DNA of 8,139 bases. Source: Sphingobacterium sp. UBA4616 (GTDB lineage Bacteria; Bacteroidota; Bacteroidia; Sphingobacteriales; Sphingobacteriaceae). The notes under the pieces were generated by a model. That model searched no databases and was not told where the DNA came from. It saw only the letters and a program-made list of their open reading frames with translations. The stretch covers positions 37,214 through 45,352 of the forward strand of contig DGIS01000019.1 of NCBI GenBank assembly GCA_002386525.1. The letters are read 5' to 3'. Below, piece after piece: positions 1-6,473 of the stretch. The stretch's first letter is position 1, and every line of letters starts with the position of its first letter. The position numbers were made by a program, and so were the translations under genes.

Positions 1-36
1 CAAATAGCCTCTTTTAGTATTTTATACGCTATTCCT
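1..36 (-). other. Short 3' flank of gltX with a weak stem-loop
   Basis: The 36 bases downstream of the gltX stop contain AATAGC (3-8) and its complement GCTATT (28-33), enclosing a smaller GTAT/ATAC dyad at 17-27. On the minus strand this could fold after the gltX stop, but the stem is only six pairs, the loop is long and no clear T-run follows inside the window. It may be part of a gltX terminator that continues beyond the edge, or chance in AT-rich DNA. Confidence 0.2.
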
Positions 37-1557
37 TTAAGCATCAAATTCCTGAAGTGCTTTTTTTACACGATTTACAACTTCCTCTCTGCCCAGCAGT
101 TCAACTATCTGAAACACATCTGGTCCAAATTTCCCACCGACTAACATAATACGGAATGGCATCATCAGTTCGCCCATTTTCATTCCGGATGCTTGAATTG
201 CATCCTTGAAGAAAGGTTCCAACTCAGAGGCCTTCCAGGTATTAAATCCTGCGAAAGACTGGTTAATGCCTTCAAAAAATGCAGTTTTTTCCGCAGACCA
301 TTTAGGCTTTACTGCATTTAAATCATATTCTGCAGGTTGCAGGAAGAAAAACGACGCTTGGCTCCAAAAATCTTCCACAAAGGTCAGGCGCTCTTTTACC
401 GCATCCAATACCTTACTCACATAAGTATCATCAGCCGCTACTTGATGATGTTCCAAAACTGTTTTGATCTGCGGTAACAACGACTCTGTTGAAGATCGTT
501 TGATCCATTCATGGTTAAACCATTTTGCTTTTTCAAAATCAAATTTCGCCCCAGCTTTACTGATACGGTCAACGCCGAATTTCTGGATCAATTCATCTAA
601 AGAAAAAAGTTCCTGTTCAGTTCCATCATTCCAGCCTAACACCCCAAGCATATTGACGAAAGCCTCCGGCAAGAAACCCATCTCACGAAAACCTTTTGTT
701 GTATCGCCAGAGTTCGCATCGGTCCAGTTCATCGCGTAAACAGGGAATCCCAAACGATCGCCATCGCGTTTACTTAATTTACCATTTCCATCGGGCTTGA
801 GGATTAGAGGAAGATGTGCCCAGCTCGGCATGCTATCGCTCCACCCAAGGTATTCCCACAACAAGATATGGATAGGTGCCGAAGGCAACCACTCTTCGCC
901 ACGGAATACATGCGAAATATCCATGGTTTTATCATCGACAACAACGGCCAGGTGATAAGTGGGCATACCATCAGCTTTAAGCAATACCTTATCATCAACA
1001 AGATTTGTATCAAAAGCAACCTTACCTCGGATCATATCCGTGAATGTTACCGTGTCATCTGTAGGAATTTTTATACGAATGGTATGCGGAGTTCCCGCAT
1101 CCAACAGTTGTTGAGTTTCAGTCTCAGATAGGCTCAACGAATTGCGCAATTGAAGTCTGTTTTCGTGGCTATACCGGAAGTTAGGCTGTAATTTACGCTG
1201 TTCATCTAGCTCTTCAGCAGTATCAAAGGCATAATAAGCATACCCATTTGCGATCAACTGCTCAGCATATTTGCGGTAAGATGGTTTTCGCTCACTTTGA
1301 CGGTAAGGCCCATATTTCCCCCCTTTTAACGGACTTTCATCAGGGGTCAGACCACACCATGCTAAACATTCGTTGATATATTCTTCAGCACCTGGGACAA
1401 AACGAGTTTGATCCGTATCCTCGACACGTAAAATAAAATCTCCCTGATGCTGACGCGCATAGAGAAAATTAAACAAAGCTGTACGTACCCCACCAAGGTG
1501 AAGACCACCTGTAGGGCTTGGTGCAAAACGCACTCTTACTTTTCTTTCTGAACTCAT
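37..1557 (-). CDS. gltX: Glutamyl-tRNA synthetase (GluRS)
   Basis: Charges tRNA-Glu with glutamate in the cytoplasm; a class I aminoacyl-tRNA synthetase. The 506-residue protein opens with the family signature FAPSPTGGLHLGG (residues 11-23), whose HLGG (20-23) is the HIGH motif. The KMSKR loop is KLSKR at 260-264, followed by the Bacteroidota-like stretch around YAMNWTD and FREMGFLPEAF (274-300). The anticodon-binding helical region fills roughly 320-506. Where the E. coli enzyme has zinc-binding cysteines (CFC in AYYCFCT), this one reads AYYAFDT (107-113), so the zinc site is absent, as in many GluRS. Length is normal (about 470-510). The ATG at 1557 is chosen because only ten residues precede the signature; the stop is TAA. 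It is transcribed away from the histidine kinase across a 120-bp spacer, and a -7-like promoter element lies only a few bases before the ATG. Identification is near certain. Confidence 0.98.
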   Translation of the reverse strand: MSSERKVRVRFAPSPTGGLHLGGVRTALFNFLYARQHQGDFILRVEDTDQTRFVPGAEEYINECLAWCGLTPDESPLKGGKYGPYRQSERKPSYRKYAEQLIANGYAYYAFDTAEELDEQRKLQPNFRYSHENRLQLRNSLSLSETETQQLLDAGTPHTIRIKIPTDDTVTFTDMIRGKVAFDTNLVDDKVLLKADGMPTYHLAVVVDDKTMDISHVFRGEEWLPSAPIHILLWEYLGWSDSMPSWAHLPLILKPDGNGKLSKRDGDRLGFPVYAMNWTDANSGDTTKGFREMGFLPEAFVNMLGVLGWNDGTEQELFSLDELIQKFGVDRISKAGAKFDFEKAKWFNHEWIKRSSTESLLPQIKTVLEHHQVAADDTYVSKVLDAVKERLTFVEDFWSQASFFFLQPAEYDLNAVKPKWSAEKTAFFEGINQSFAGFNTWKASELEPFFKDAIQASGMKMGELMMPFRIMLVGGKFGPDVFQIVELLGREEVVNRVKKALQEFDA

Positions 1558-1561
1558 GAAG

Positions 1562-1569
1562 CAAAATTA
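1562..1569 (-). promoter_or_regulatory. Putative Bacteroidota -7 element of gltX
   Basis: Read on the minus strand these bases are TAATTTTG, an exact match to the Bacteroidota housekeeping sigma (SigABfr-type) -7 consensus TAnnTTTG. Only CTTC separates it from the gltX ATG. No clear -33 TTG/TTTG is visible at the usual 17-23 bp further upstream. If functional, transcription would start at or within a few bases of the ATG, giving a leaderless or almost leaderless mRNA. The match is seen; the function is inferred. Confidence 0.4.
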
Positions 1570-1645
1570 CCACAAAATTTTTGATTTGGGCGCTACGACC
1601 ACTTCTTCAATGAAATAAAAGTGCAGAAAACAGACATTTATTCAG

Positions 1646-1652
1646 TAATTTG
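1646..1652 (+). promoter_or_regulatory. Weak -7-like element before the histidine kinase
   Basis: TAATTTG is one base shorter than the TAnnTTTG consensus and lies 25 bp upstream of the ATG at 1678. It would place a transcription start a few bases further on, leaving a leader of roughly 15-20 nt. That would exclude the GTG start at 1621 and so favours the ATG at 1678. No -33 box is obvious, so this is a tentative call. Confidence 0.2.
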
Positions 1653-1677
1653 CGATGAAGGACACGAATACGGAATC

Positions 1678-2907
1678 ATGAAACCCTATCAGATTAGCCA
1701 GCAACGCTGGAAATTTATCTTGCTCATCTTTGCTGCAGTCATTGCTGTTGCCTCCTTGGTGTACACCAATTACCTCGTTCGAAATCTTGCTCACGCCGAA
1801 CGTTCAAAGGCCGAGGTATGGGCCATGAGTACTAAAAATATCATGACCATGCCCGACGTAGATGATGAGTTCATTACATTTATTTACGCTGTGAGAGACA
1901 GCTTAAATTTACCAGCGATTATTACTGACGATAAAGAAGATATCATTTTTTGGCGGAACCTCGATTCTACGAAGACCAATATTAAGCCCGGACAAAACGA
2001 CAGTGTTACAAAGCATCTAAATTACGACCCGGCTTATTTTCAGAAACAGCTGGCATTTATGAAAAAAAGCCATCCCCCCATTACTCTGGAATTAGAGAAC
2101 GGGCAAAAATGGCATGTATACTACAAGGATTCTTGGTTTTTGCAACAGCTAAGGGTGTTTCCGTACGTACAACTATCGCTCATTGCGCTCTTCCTGATCA
2201 TTGCGTATACCGTTTTCAACTCTATCCGAAAATCTGAACAAAATCTTGTTTGGGTAGGCCTCACCAAAGAAGCTGCCCATCAATTGGGCACCCCCATTTC
2301 GTCGTTGATGGGTTGGCTAGAACTGATTCGTATAAAATTTGATGCCGAAGAAGATGATACCCTAAATGAAATGGAAAACGACATAAAGCGGCTTGAAATC
2401 GTCGCTGACCGCTTTTCAAAAATAGGGTCTACTCCCGTACTGACCAATCACAACCTCTACGAGGTCATTAAAAATTACATGGATTATTTCCGTATACGGA
2501 CTAGCAATAAAATTACTTTCGAATTAAAAGGAGACAAACATCTTGAAGCAAAGCTCAATATTCCGCTCTTCGACTGGATTATAGAAAATTTATTGAAAAA
2601 TGGAGTAAATGCCATTGGTACAGAAGGAAAGATAACTGTTAATATTTCAGAAAATATTGCGAAAGAAGAAATTTTTATAGACATTAGCGATACGGGCAAA
2701 GGAATTCCGAGATCTAATTTTGAATCAGTTTTCCAGCCGGGCTTCACAACAAGAAAGAGAGGCTGGGGGCTTGGGCTTAGTCTGACAAAAAGAATGGTAC
2801 GGTATCACCAAGGACAAATTTTTGTAAAAGAATCTGAATTAGGTAAAGGAACAACATTTCGAATAATCTTAAAAAGCAATTTAAAATATGAAGCCACTCA
2901 AATCTGA
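1678..2907 (+). CDS. Membrane sensor histidine kinase, orphan
   Basis: A two-component sensor kinase that would autophosphorylate on histidine and pass the phosphate to an unknown response regulator. The 409-residue protein has membrane segments at about 13-33 and 163-182, with an intervening domain of about 130 residues presumably outside the membrane and not recognised. The H-box is EAAHQLGTPISSLMGW (phospho-acceptor H201). The ATPase domain has an N-box NLLKNGVNAI (304-313), G1 box DTGKGIP (338-344), F region FQPGFTTRKR and G2 box GWGLGLSL (362-369), then GTTF (391-394). No HAMP domain is evident. The frame stays open upstream to a GTG at 1621 (19 more residues), but the extension is hydrophilic and the ATG at 1678 gives the MKPYQ..QRWK start I recall in Bacteroidota relatives. 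No response regulator is adjacent. Its last 20 bases overlap the next gene, so the two are probably cotranscribed. The stimulus is unknown. Confidence 0.93.
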   Translation: MKPYQISQQRWKFILLIFAAVIAVASLVYTNYLVRNLAHAERSKAEVWAMSTKNIMTMPDVDDEFITFIYAVRDSLNLPAIITDDKEDIIFWRNLDSTKTNIKPGQNDSVTKHLNYDPAYFQKQLAFMKKSHPPITLELENGQKWHVYYKDSWFLQQLRVFPYVQLSLIALFLIIAYTVFNSIRKSEQNLVWVGLTKEAAHQLGTPISSLMGWLELIRIKFDAEEDDTLNEMENDIKRLEIVADRFSKIGSTPVLTNHNLYEVIKNYMDYFRIRTSNKITFELKGDKHLEAKLNIPLFDWIIENLLKNGVNAIGTEGKITVNISENIAKEEIFIDISDTGKGIPRSNFESVFQPGFTTRKRGWGLGLSLTKRMVRYHQGQIFVKESELGKGTTFRIILKSNLKYEATQI

Positions 2908-3436
2908 CGAATATCCAGCAGTCTATGCGCCATATATTGAGACTGTCGTCGATAACGTGTTTGATGCACTTGAAGAACAAACGCTCTCCTTTCCAGCATT
3001 TCTGGACACGATTCCTGAGGAAAGAGGCAATTTTAAATACGCCGAGGATAAATGGACCATCAAAGAAGTCGTTGGCCACGTCATCGATAATGAACGAATC
3101 ATGGCCTATCGTGCGTTGCGCTTCTCCCGTAATGACCTGAAGGAGCTAGCCGGTTATGACCAAGACTACCTCATCCAGTATTCACGCTATAATGATCGTA
3201 CGTTAGAAAGCTTGAGCAAAGAATTCACCTTTCTTCGCAAAGCCAATATGATGCTTTTCAACAGTTTCAATGACGCTGAATTGGAGCGTAAAGGAATGGC
3301 ATCTGAGCGACTCACAAGTGTAAAGGCACTGTTATATGTTATTGCGGGACACCTCAATCATCACCGCATTATTATCCAAGAACGTTACTTAAACTCAGAC
3401 GATGTCAAAAATTTGGTTTCAGCATTACAGCATTGA
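2888..3436 (+). CDS. DinB/YfiT-family putative metal-dependent enzyme
   Basis: A 182-residue cytoplasmic protein of the DinB_2 / YfiT-like four-helix-bundle superfamily. The presumed metal ligands are H64 (in VVGHVIDNE) and H155 and H159 (in AGHLNHH). One histidine in helix 2 plus an HxxxH pair near the C-terminus is the usual triad. Length and the MKPLKSDEYP start fit relatives. Some family members are thiol-S-transferases, for example bacillithiol-dependent ones in Firmicutes. Whether this protein uses bacillithiol, another thiol or is a hydrolase cannot be read from the sequence. The start overlaps the histidine kinase by 20 bp and the end overlaps the thioesterase by 35 bp, both in different frames, suggesting translational coupling. 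It has no visible Shine-Dalgarno sequence. Family call is firm, function unknown. Confidence 0.88.
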   Translation: MKPLKSDEYPAVYAPYIETVVDNVFDALEEQTLSFPAFLDTIPEERGNFKYAEDKWTIKEVVGHVIDNERIMAYRALRFSRNDLKELAGYDQDYLIQYSRYNDRTLESLSKEFTFLRKANMMLFNSFNDAELERKGMASERLTSVKALLYVIAGHLNHHRIIIQERYLNSDDVKNLVSALQH

Positions 3437-3827
3437 GGAAATAAATGTATTTTTTAACAAATACCTGTCAGGTCTCCTGGAAATTCAAGCGACAGAAATA
3501 AATGACAACACCATTACAGCGACTATGCCTGTAACGGATAAAGTCAAGCAACCGCACGGAATATTACATGGTGGAGCCTCGGTAGTCCTGGCAGAGTCTC
3601 TAGGCAGCATTGCCTCTAACCTGGTGGTTGATCCAGATAAATATCGCGGCGTTGGACTTGAAGTGAACGCAAACCATATACGTCCCGTAAGCAGCGGAAT
3701 AATTACAGCGAAATGCAGTCCAATACATATTGGCCGTTCCACACATATCTGGGAAATAAAGATGTATGACCGGTTCAATAAATTAAATTGTATTTCCAGA
3801 CTTACAGTAGCGATCGTTCCAAAATAA
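3402..3827 (+). CDS. Hotdog-fold acyl-CoA thioesterase (EntH/YdiI/MenI-like)
   Basis: A 141-residue single-domain hotdog thioesterase of the PaaI / 4-hydroxybenzoyl-CoA thioesterase (AR-type) group. The active-site pattern matches E. coli EntH and YdiI: Q50 and H56 in KQPHGILHGGAS, catalytic carboxylate E65 in VVLAESLGS, and the conserved NHIRP turn at 91-95. Such enzymes hydrolyse aryl- or acyl-CoA thioesters. In menaquinone-making Bacteroidota a close relative probably acts as 1,4-dihydroxy-2-naphthoyl-CoA thioesterase (MenI), which is the best guess here, but no men gene lies in the window to support it, so no symbol is given. The ATG at 3402 lies inside the previous gene and gives the expected MSKIWFQHYSIEE start; the ATG at 3444 would remove that conserved N-terminus. 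It is the last gene of the three-gene unit, with a strong terminator 70 bp downstream. Confidence 0.9.
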   Translation: MSKIWFQHYSIEEINVFFNKYLSGLLEIQATEINDNTITATMPVTDKVKQPHGILHGGASVVLAESLGSIASNLVVDPDKYRGVGLEVNANHIRPVSSGIITAKCSPIHIGRSTHIWEIKMYDRFNKLNCISRLTVAIVPK

Positions 3828-3870
3828 TACAATTTATAGGGCTTTTGGCAACTCGAATTCCAAAACCATC

Positions 3871-3897
3871 AAATTTTAATCTGACAGATTAAAATTT
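3871..3897. repeat. Perfect 13-nt inverted repeat abutting the terminator
   Basis: Arms 3871-3883 and 3885-3897 are exact reverse complements around a single central A, with core TCTGACAGA. As RNA it could fold as about 12 pairs with a GAC loop; as DNA it is a near-continuous palindrome of operator length. Its right arm ends at the base before the terminator hairpin begins. It could be an accessory hairpin reinforcing termination or protecting the 3' end, or a protein-binding dyad. Symmetry is certain; role is not known. Confidence 0.6.
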
Positions 3898-3933
3898 AAA
3901 GGAGGATAAATTACAATTTATCCTCCTTTTTTT
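3898..3933 (+). terminator. Strong intrinsic terminator of the kinase-DinB-thioesterase unit
   Basis: A perfect 15-nt inverted repeat (3898-3912 and 3915-3929, spacer AC) with a GGAGG/CCTCC core is followed directly by a run of T to 3933. This is a classic Rho-independent terminator for the upstream operon. The left arm contains AAAGGAGG, a perfect Shine-Dalgarno-like string, but no start codon follows at a useful distance and it is buried in the stem. Confidence 0.9.
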
Positions 3934-4045
3934 CTACGAATTAATTCCCAAAACCGCGCAAAAATATGCCTTTATTTATTTCCTATATTCAATAAATTTA
4001 AGTAGTCTTGTACGTTGGATAGTTTAAAAATCAACAAAATAGCAT

Positions 4046-4057
4046 GCAATCGATTGC
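4046..4057. promoter_or_regulatory. Probable LacI-family operator upstream of the sugar transporter
   Basis: GCAATCGATTGC is a perfect 12-bp palindrome centred on CG, 66 bp before the transporter ATG. LacI/PurR-type repressors generally bind such palindromes with a central CG, and FHS sugar transporters are often controlled by them. No regulator gene lies in the window. A -7-like match (TAGTCTTG, one mismatch, 4003-4010) lies upstream and a weaker TACTTTTT just downstream, so the site could overlap or follow the promoter. The palindrome is seen; the regulator class is inferred. Confidence 0.5.
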
Positions 4058-4123
4058 TTAACGCTACTTTTTCGACAGATTTCTACTGCGTGAACGATAA
4101 CTTAACTAAATATAATTAAAAAA

Positions 4124-5419
4124 ATGACCACTAATCCTAATTCGGGTAAAACAGCAATAGTCCCTATGCTCATTTGCTGTGCATTATTTTTTATTCTTGG
4201 ATATATCACTTGGGCCAATGGCGCATTGATCCCTTTTGTACGCTTAGCATTTAATTTAGAGACCGACACACAAGCATTTTTAATTCTGTTCGCGTCGTAT
4301 ATTGCCTATTTTTTTCTCGCATTACCCAGTTCATGGATTTTAGGGAAAACAGGCTTCAAAAATGGATTAGTGGCCAGTCTGGTGTTAATTATTTTAGGCG
4401 CCCTTATCATTATTCCTGCCGCATCAAACCTGAGCTACCAACTCTTCTTGGTTGCTATATTTGTGCAAGCTTCAGGCATGGCGCTTTTACAGACAGCGAT
4501 TAACCCTTATTTAAGTATAATCGGCCCCATAGAAAGTGCCGCCCAAAGGATCTCCATCGTAGGGATTTTCAATAAAACAGCTGGCATGATTGTTCCAGTA
4601 GTCTTGGGGAGCATCCTATTAAAAGATTACGACAGCATTTCCAGTAGAATCAAAGAACTCAAAGCAGGTGCAGAACACGATGCACTGTTAGCGGAATTAT
4701 CTGAAAGGCTTCATGGACCCTACATTGGAGTGGCTATCGGTGTTGCGATTTTAGCGATTGTCGTATTTGTTGTAAAAATGCCCGAAGTTGATGTCAATAA
4801 GGAAGAAGAAGCAACAGATGACGCTGCTGTCACAAGTACTAAAAAGACAAGTATCTTTCAGTTTCCACATCTATTTTTAGGATTTCTCGCTATTTTCTTC
4901 TGCGTTGCAGTAGAAGTAATGGCAGGCGACATCATCGGAACTTATGGGAGATTATTATCTCTGCCGCCATTTTTTGTTAAGTATGGCACTACGTTTACAC
5001 TAGTATGTATGCTAGTTGGCTATTTCATTGGTATTATCTCTATTCCGAGGTTTGTATCGCAGCAAACCGCTTTACGTATCTGTACAATTGTTGGAATAAC
5101 ATTCACGGCAATTTCAGCATTTTCTACAGGACTGACGTCTTATATCTTTGTGGCCCTATTGGGTGTCGCGAATGCATTGATGTGGCCAGCAATTTTCCCA
5201 CTGGGTATAAAAGGACTAGGACGCTTTACGAAAACAGGATCAGGCATTATGATTATGGGTATTGCCGGAGGAGCAATCTGGCCTTTGATATATGGTTATT
5301 TAAAGGACACTTTACATGTTGACTTCCAACATGCGTTTCTCTTTGCGATGGTTCCGGCCTACCTGTATATCTTATTTTTTGCCACTAAAGGGCATAAAAT
5401 TGGAAAAGAAAACGCTTAA
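4124..5419 (+). CDS. Sugar:H+ symporter, FucP/GluP/NagP-like (FHS family MFS)
   Basis: A 431-residue inner-membrane transporter of the major facilitator superfamily with about twelve hydrophobic helices, split by a charged cytoplasmic loop at about 218-245 (EVDVNKEEEATDD and following). Family marks are ITWANGALIPF (28-38), QTAINPYLSIIGP (123-135), VEVMAGDIIGTYG (263-275) and the C-terminal block WPAIFPLGIKGLGRFT followed by GGAIWPLIYG (354-391). These place it in the fucose/galactose/glucose:H+ symporter family, which also includes the GlcNAc transporter NagP. The substrate cannot be assigned; glucose, galactose, fucose or GlcNAc are all possible. The ATG at 4124 follows an A-rich stretch without a Shine-Dalgarno sequence. 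It ends with tandem stops TAA-TAG. It appears monocistronic, between two terminators, with a long leader carrying a LacI-like operator that suggests induction by the transported sugar or a derivative. Confidence 0.92.
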   Translation: MTTNPNSGKTAIVPMLICCALFFILGYITWANGALIPFVRLAFNLETDTQAFLILFASYIAYFFLALPSSWILGKTGFKNGLVASLVLIILGALIIIPAASNLSYQLFLVAIFVQASGMALLQTAINPYLSIIGPIESAAQRISIVGIFNKTAGMIVPVVLGSILLKDYDSISSRIKELKAGAEHDALLAELSERLHGPYIGVAIGVAILAIVVFVVKMPEVDVNKEEEATDDAAVTSTKKTSIFQFPHLFLGFLAIFFCVAVEVMAGDIIGTYGRLLSLPPFFVKYGTTFTLVCMLVGYFIGIISIPRFVSQQTALRICTIVGITFTAISAFSTGLTSYIFVALLGVANALMWPAIFPLGIKGLGRFTKTGSGIMIMGIAGGAIWPLIYGYLKDTLHVDFQHAFLFAMVPAYLYILFFATKGHKIGKENA

Positions 5420-5443
5420 TAGAACACCTTAGTGCAACTAGCG

Positions 5444-5473
5444 AAAGGGCATCTAAAAATAGATGCCTTTTTT
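5444..5473 (+). terminator. Intrinsic terminator of the sugar transporter
   Basis: GGCATCTA (5448-5455) pairs with TAGATGCC (5460-5467) around an AAAA loop. The stem extends outward by one G-U and further A-T pairs, and T residues run to 5473. It starts 25 bp after the transporter stop, so the next gene needs its own promoter in the remaining 77 bp. None is clear there; TATTTTTA at 5489-5496 is only a weak -7-like match. Confidence 0.9.
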
Positions 5474-5550
5474 CTGTGAAATTCTTCCTATTTTTAGAAG
5501 ATAGATAGAGGCGTGAAACTGTTCAAAACGCGTAGACAACAAAACAAACA

Positions 5551-6405
5551 ATGATACAGATGAAAAAAAATCTTTTTGCAATTGCCATTGCCGCAACCAT
5601 GATGTTTACGGCTGGAGAATCATTTGCTCAAATTAAGCTTCCTGCAGCCAGCAGCTCACAAACGATTACACAAGGATTAGGTATTGAAAATGTAACACTA
5701 AACTATAGCAGACCAAGTATGAATGGACGTAAGATCTTTGGTGATCTCGTCCCTTATAATCAGGTGTGGCGTACAGGAGCAAATACCAATACCACATTAA
5801 CTTTTGAAGGTGATGTTACATTAAATGGCAATAAGCTTTCAGCAGGAACCTATTCGCTTTTTACTATCCCAAACAAATCGGAGTGGACCATCATCATCAG
5901 TAAAAACACAAAACAATGGGGCGCATACACGTATAAACAAACCGAAGACGCTTTACGCTTCAATGTTAAACCACAGACATTAGCCAATCCGGTGGAAACT
6001 TTTACCATCGCTTTTGACAATGTTACGCCAACGGATGCGGTTTTAAGTTTGGCTTGGGAAAAAACTGCTGTAAAAATTGCCCTTAAAGTAAACCAGCAGG
6101 ATAAAATATTAGCTTCAATCGATGAGGCTATGAAAGGGGAGAAAAAACCATATTTTGCAGCCGCTCAATATTACTTTACTAATAATTTGGATCTGAATAA
6201 AGCTTTAAACTGGTTCGATGAAGCTGCTAAAGCCCAACCCAAAGCTGCACATGTTCTTTATTGGAAAGCAAAAGCTCAATTGAAAGCAGGAGATAAAAAA
6301 GGAGCGGTGGAAACTGCCACGAAAGGTCTTGAAGTGGCCACAGCTGACAAGAATGCTGAGTACATCAAGTTGAATACACAAGTGATCAATGCTGCGAAAA
6401 AATAG
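5551..6405 (+). CDS. Exported DUF2911 protein with helical TPR-like C-terminus
   Basis: A 284-residue protein of unknown function. Residues 1-26 form a signal peptide (MKK basic start, hydrophobic core AIAIAATMMF, SFA before the likely cleavage at Q27), so it is expected in the periplasm. The DUF2911 domain covers about 35-175, with its hallmark block YSRPSMNGRKIFGDLVPY (52-69) and VWRTGAN (72-78), then ISAGTYSLFTIP-like strand LSAGTYSLFTIP (96-107) and WGAYTY (123-128). The C-terminal third (about 185-284) is Ala/Lys-rich helix resembling one or two TPR units (FAAAQYYFTNN..LNKALNWFDEAAKAQP; VLYWKAKAQLKAGDKKGAVETA). DUF2911 proteins are common in Bacteroidota; I know of no established activity. 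The start could be ATG 5551 or ATG 5560 (MKKNLF); both keep the signal peptide, and the second is the more typical N-terminus. It seems to be transcribed alone. Confidence 0.9.
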   Translation: MIQMKKNLFAIAIAATMMFTAGESFAQIKLPAASSSQTITQGLGIENVTLNYSRPSMNGRKIFGDLVPYNQVWRTGANTNTTLTFEGDVTLNGNKLSAGTYSLFTIPNKSEWTIIISKNTKQWGAYTYKQTEDALRFNVKPQTLANPVETFTIAFDNVTPTDAVLSLAWEKTAVKIALKVNQQDKILASIDEAMKGEKKPYFAAAQYYFTNNLDLNKALNWFDEAAKAQPKAAHVLYWKAKAQLKAGDKKGAVETATKGLEVATADKNAEYIKLNTQVINAAKK

Positions 6406-6419
6406 CGGTCTATACATAA

Positions 6420-6456
6420 CAATGCCCCAAAAAGCAACTAACTTTTTGGGGCATTG
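6420..6456. terminator. Bidirectional hairpin between convergent genes
   Basis: A perfect 15-bp stem (6420-6434 with 6442-6456; core GCCCC/GGGGC flanked by A5/T5) closes a seven-base loop, CAACTAA. It lies between the DUF2911 gene and cdaA, which converge, 14 bp after one stop and 17 bp from the other. It has no T-run outside the stem on either strand; the T5 tract is inside the stem. Its symmetry suits both directions. Position and stability argue for a shared terminator, though not a textbook one. Confidence 0.75.
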
Positions 6457-6473
6457 CATTCAATGATCACTTT

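Noticed and set aside
814..1131. Plus-strand open frame of 105 residues inside gltX
   Set aside because: It lies entirely antisense to a well-conserved gltX, has no domain and no start signal; it is a shadow frame.
1621..1677. GTG-initiated 19-residue N-terminal extension of the histidine kinase
   Set aside because: The added residues are hydrophilic, would displace the usual short cytoplasmic lead before the first membrane helix, and overlap the candidate promoter. The ATG at 1678 gives the family-like N-terminus.
3485..3832. Minus-strand open frame of 115 residues opposite the thioesterase
   Set aside because: The plus-strand frame has intact catalytic motifs; the antisense frame has low-complexity composition and no recognisable family.
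3828..3870. Third small hairpin TTTTGG/CCAAAA (3843-3848, 3860-3865) before the double dyad
   Set aside because: Only six pairs with an 11-base loop in AT-rich DNA; expected by chance and not needed to explain termination.
3901..3906. GGAGGA as a ribosome binding site for a hidden small gene
   Set aside because: No ATG, GTG or TTG with an open frame of any length follows at suitable spacing, and the string is paired in the terminator stem.
4074..4081. GACAGATT repeated from the dyad at 3883-3890
   Set aside because: A single half-site-like 8-mer without its inverted partner; too short to be meaningful alone.
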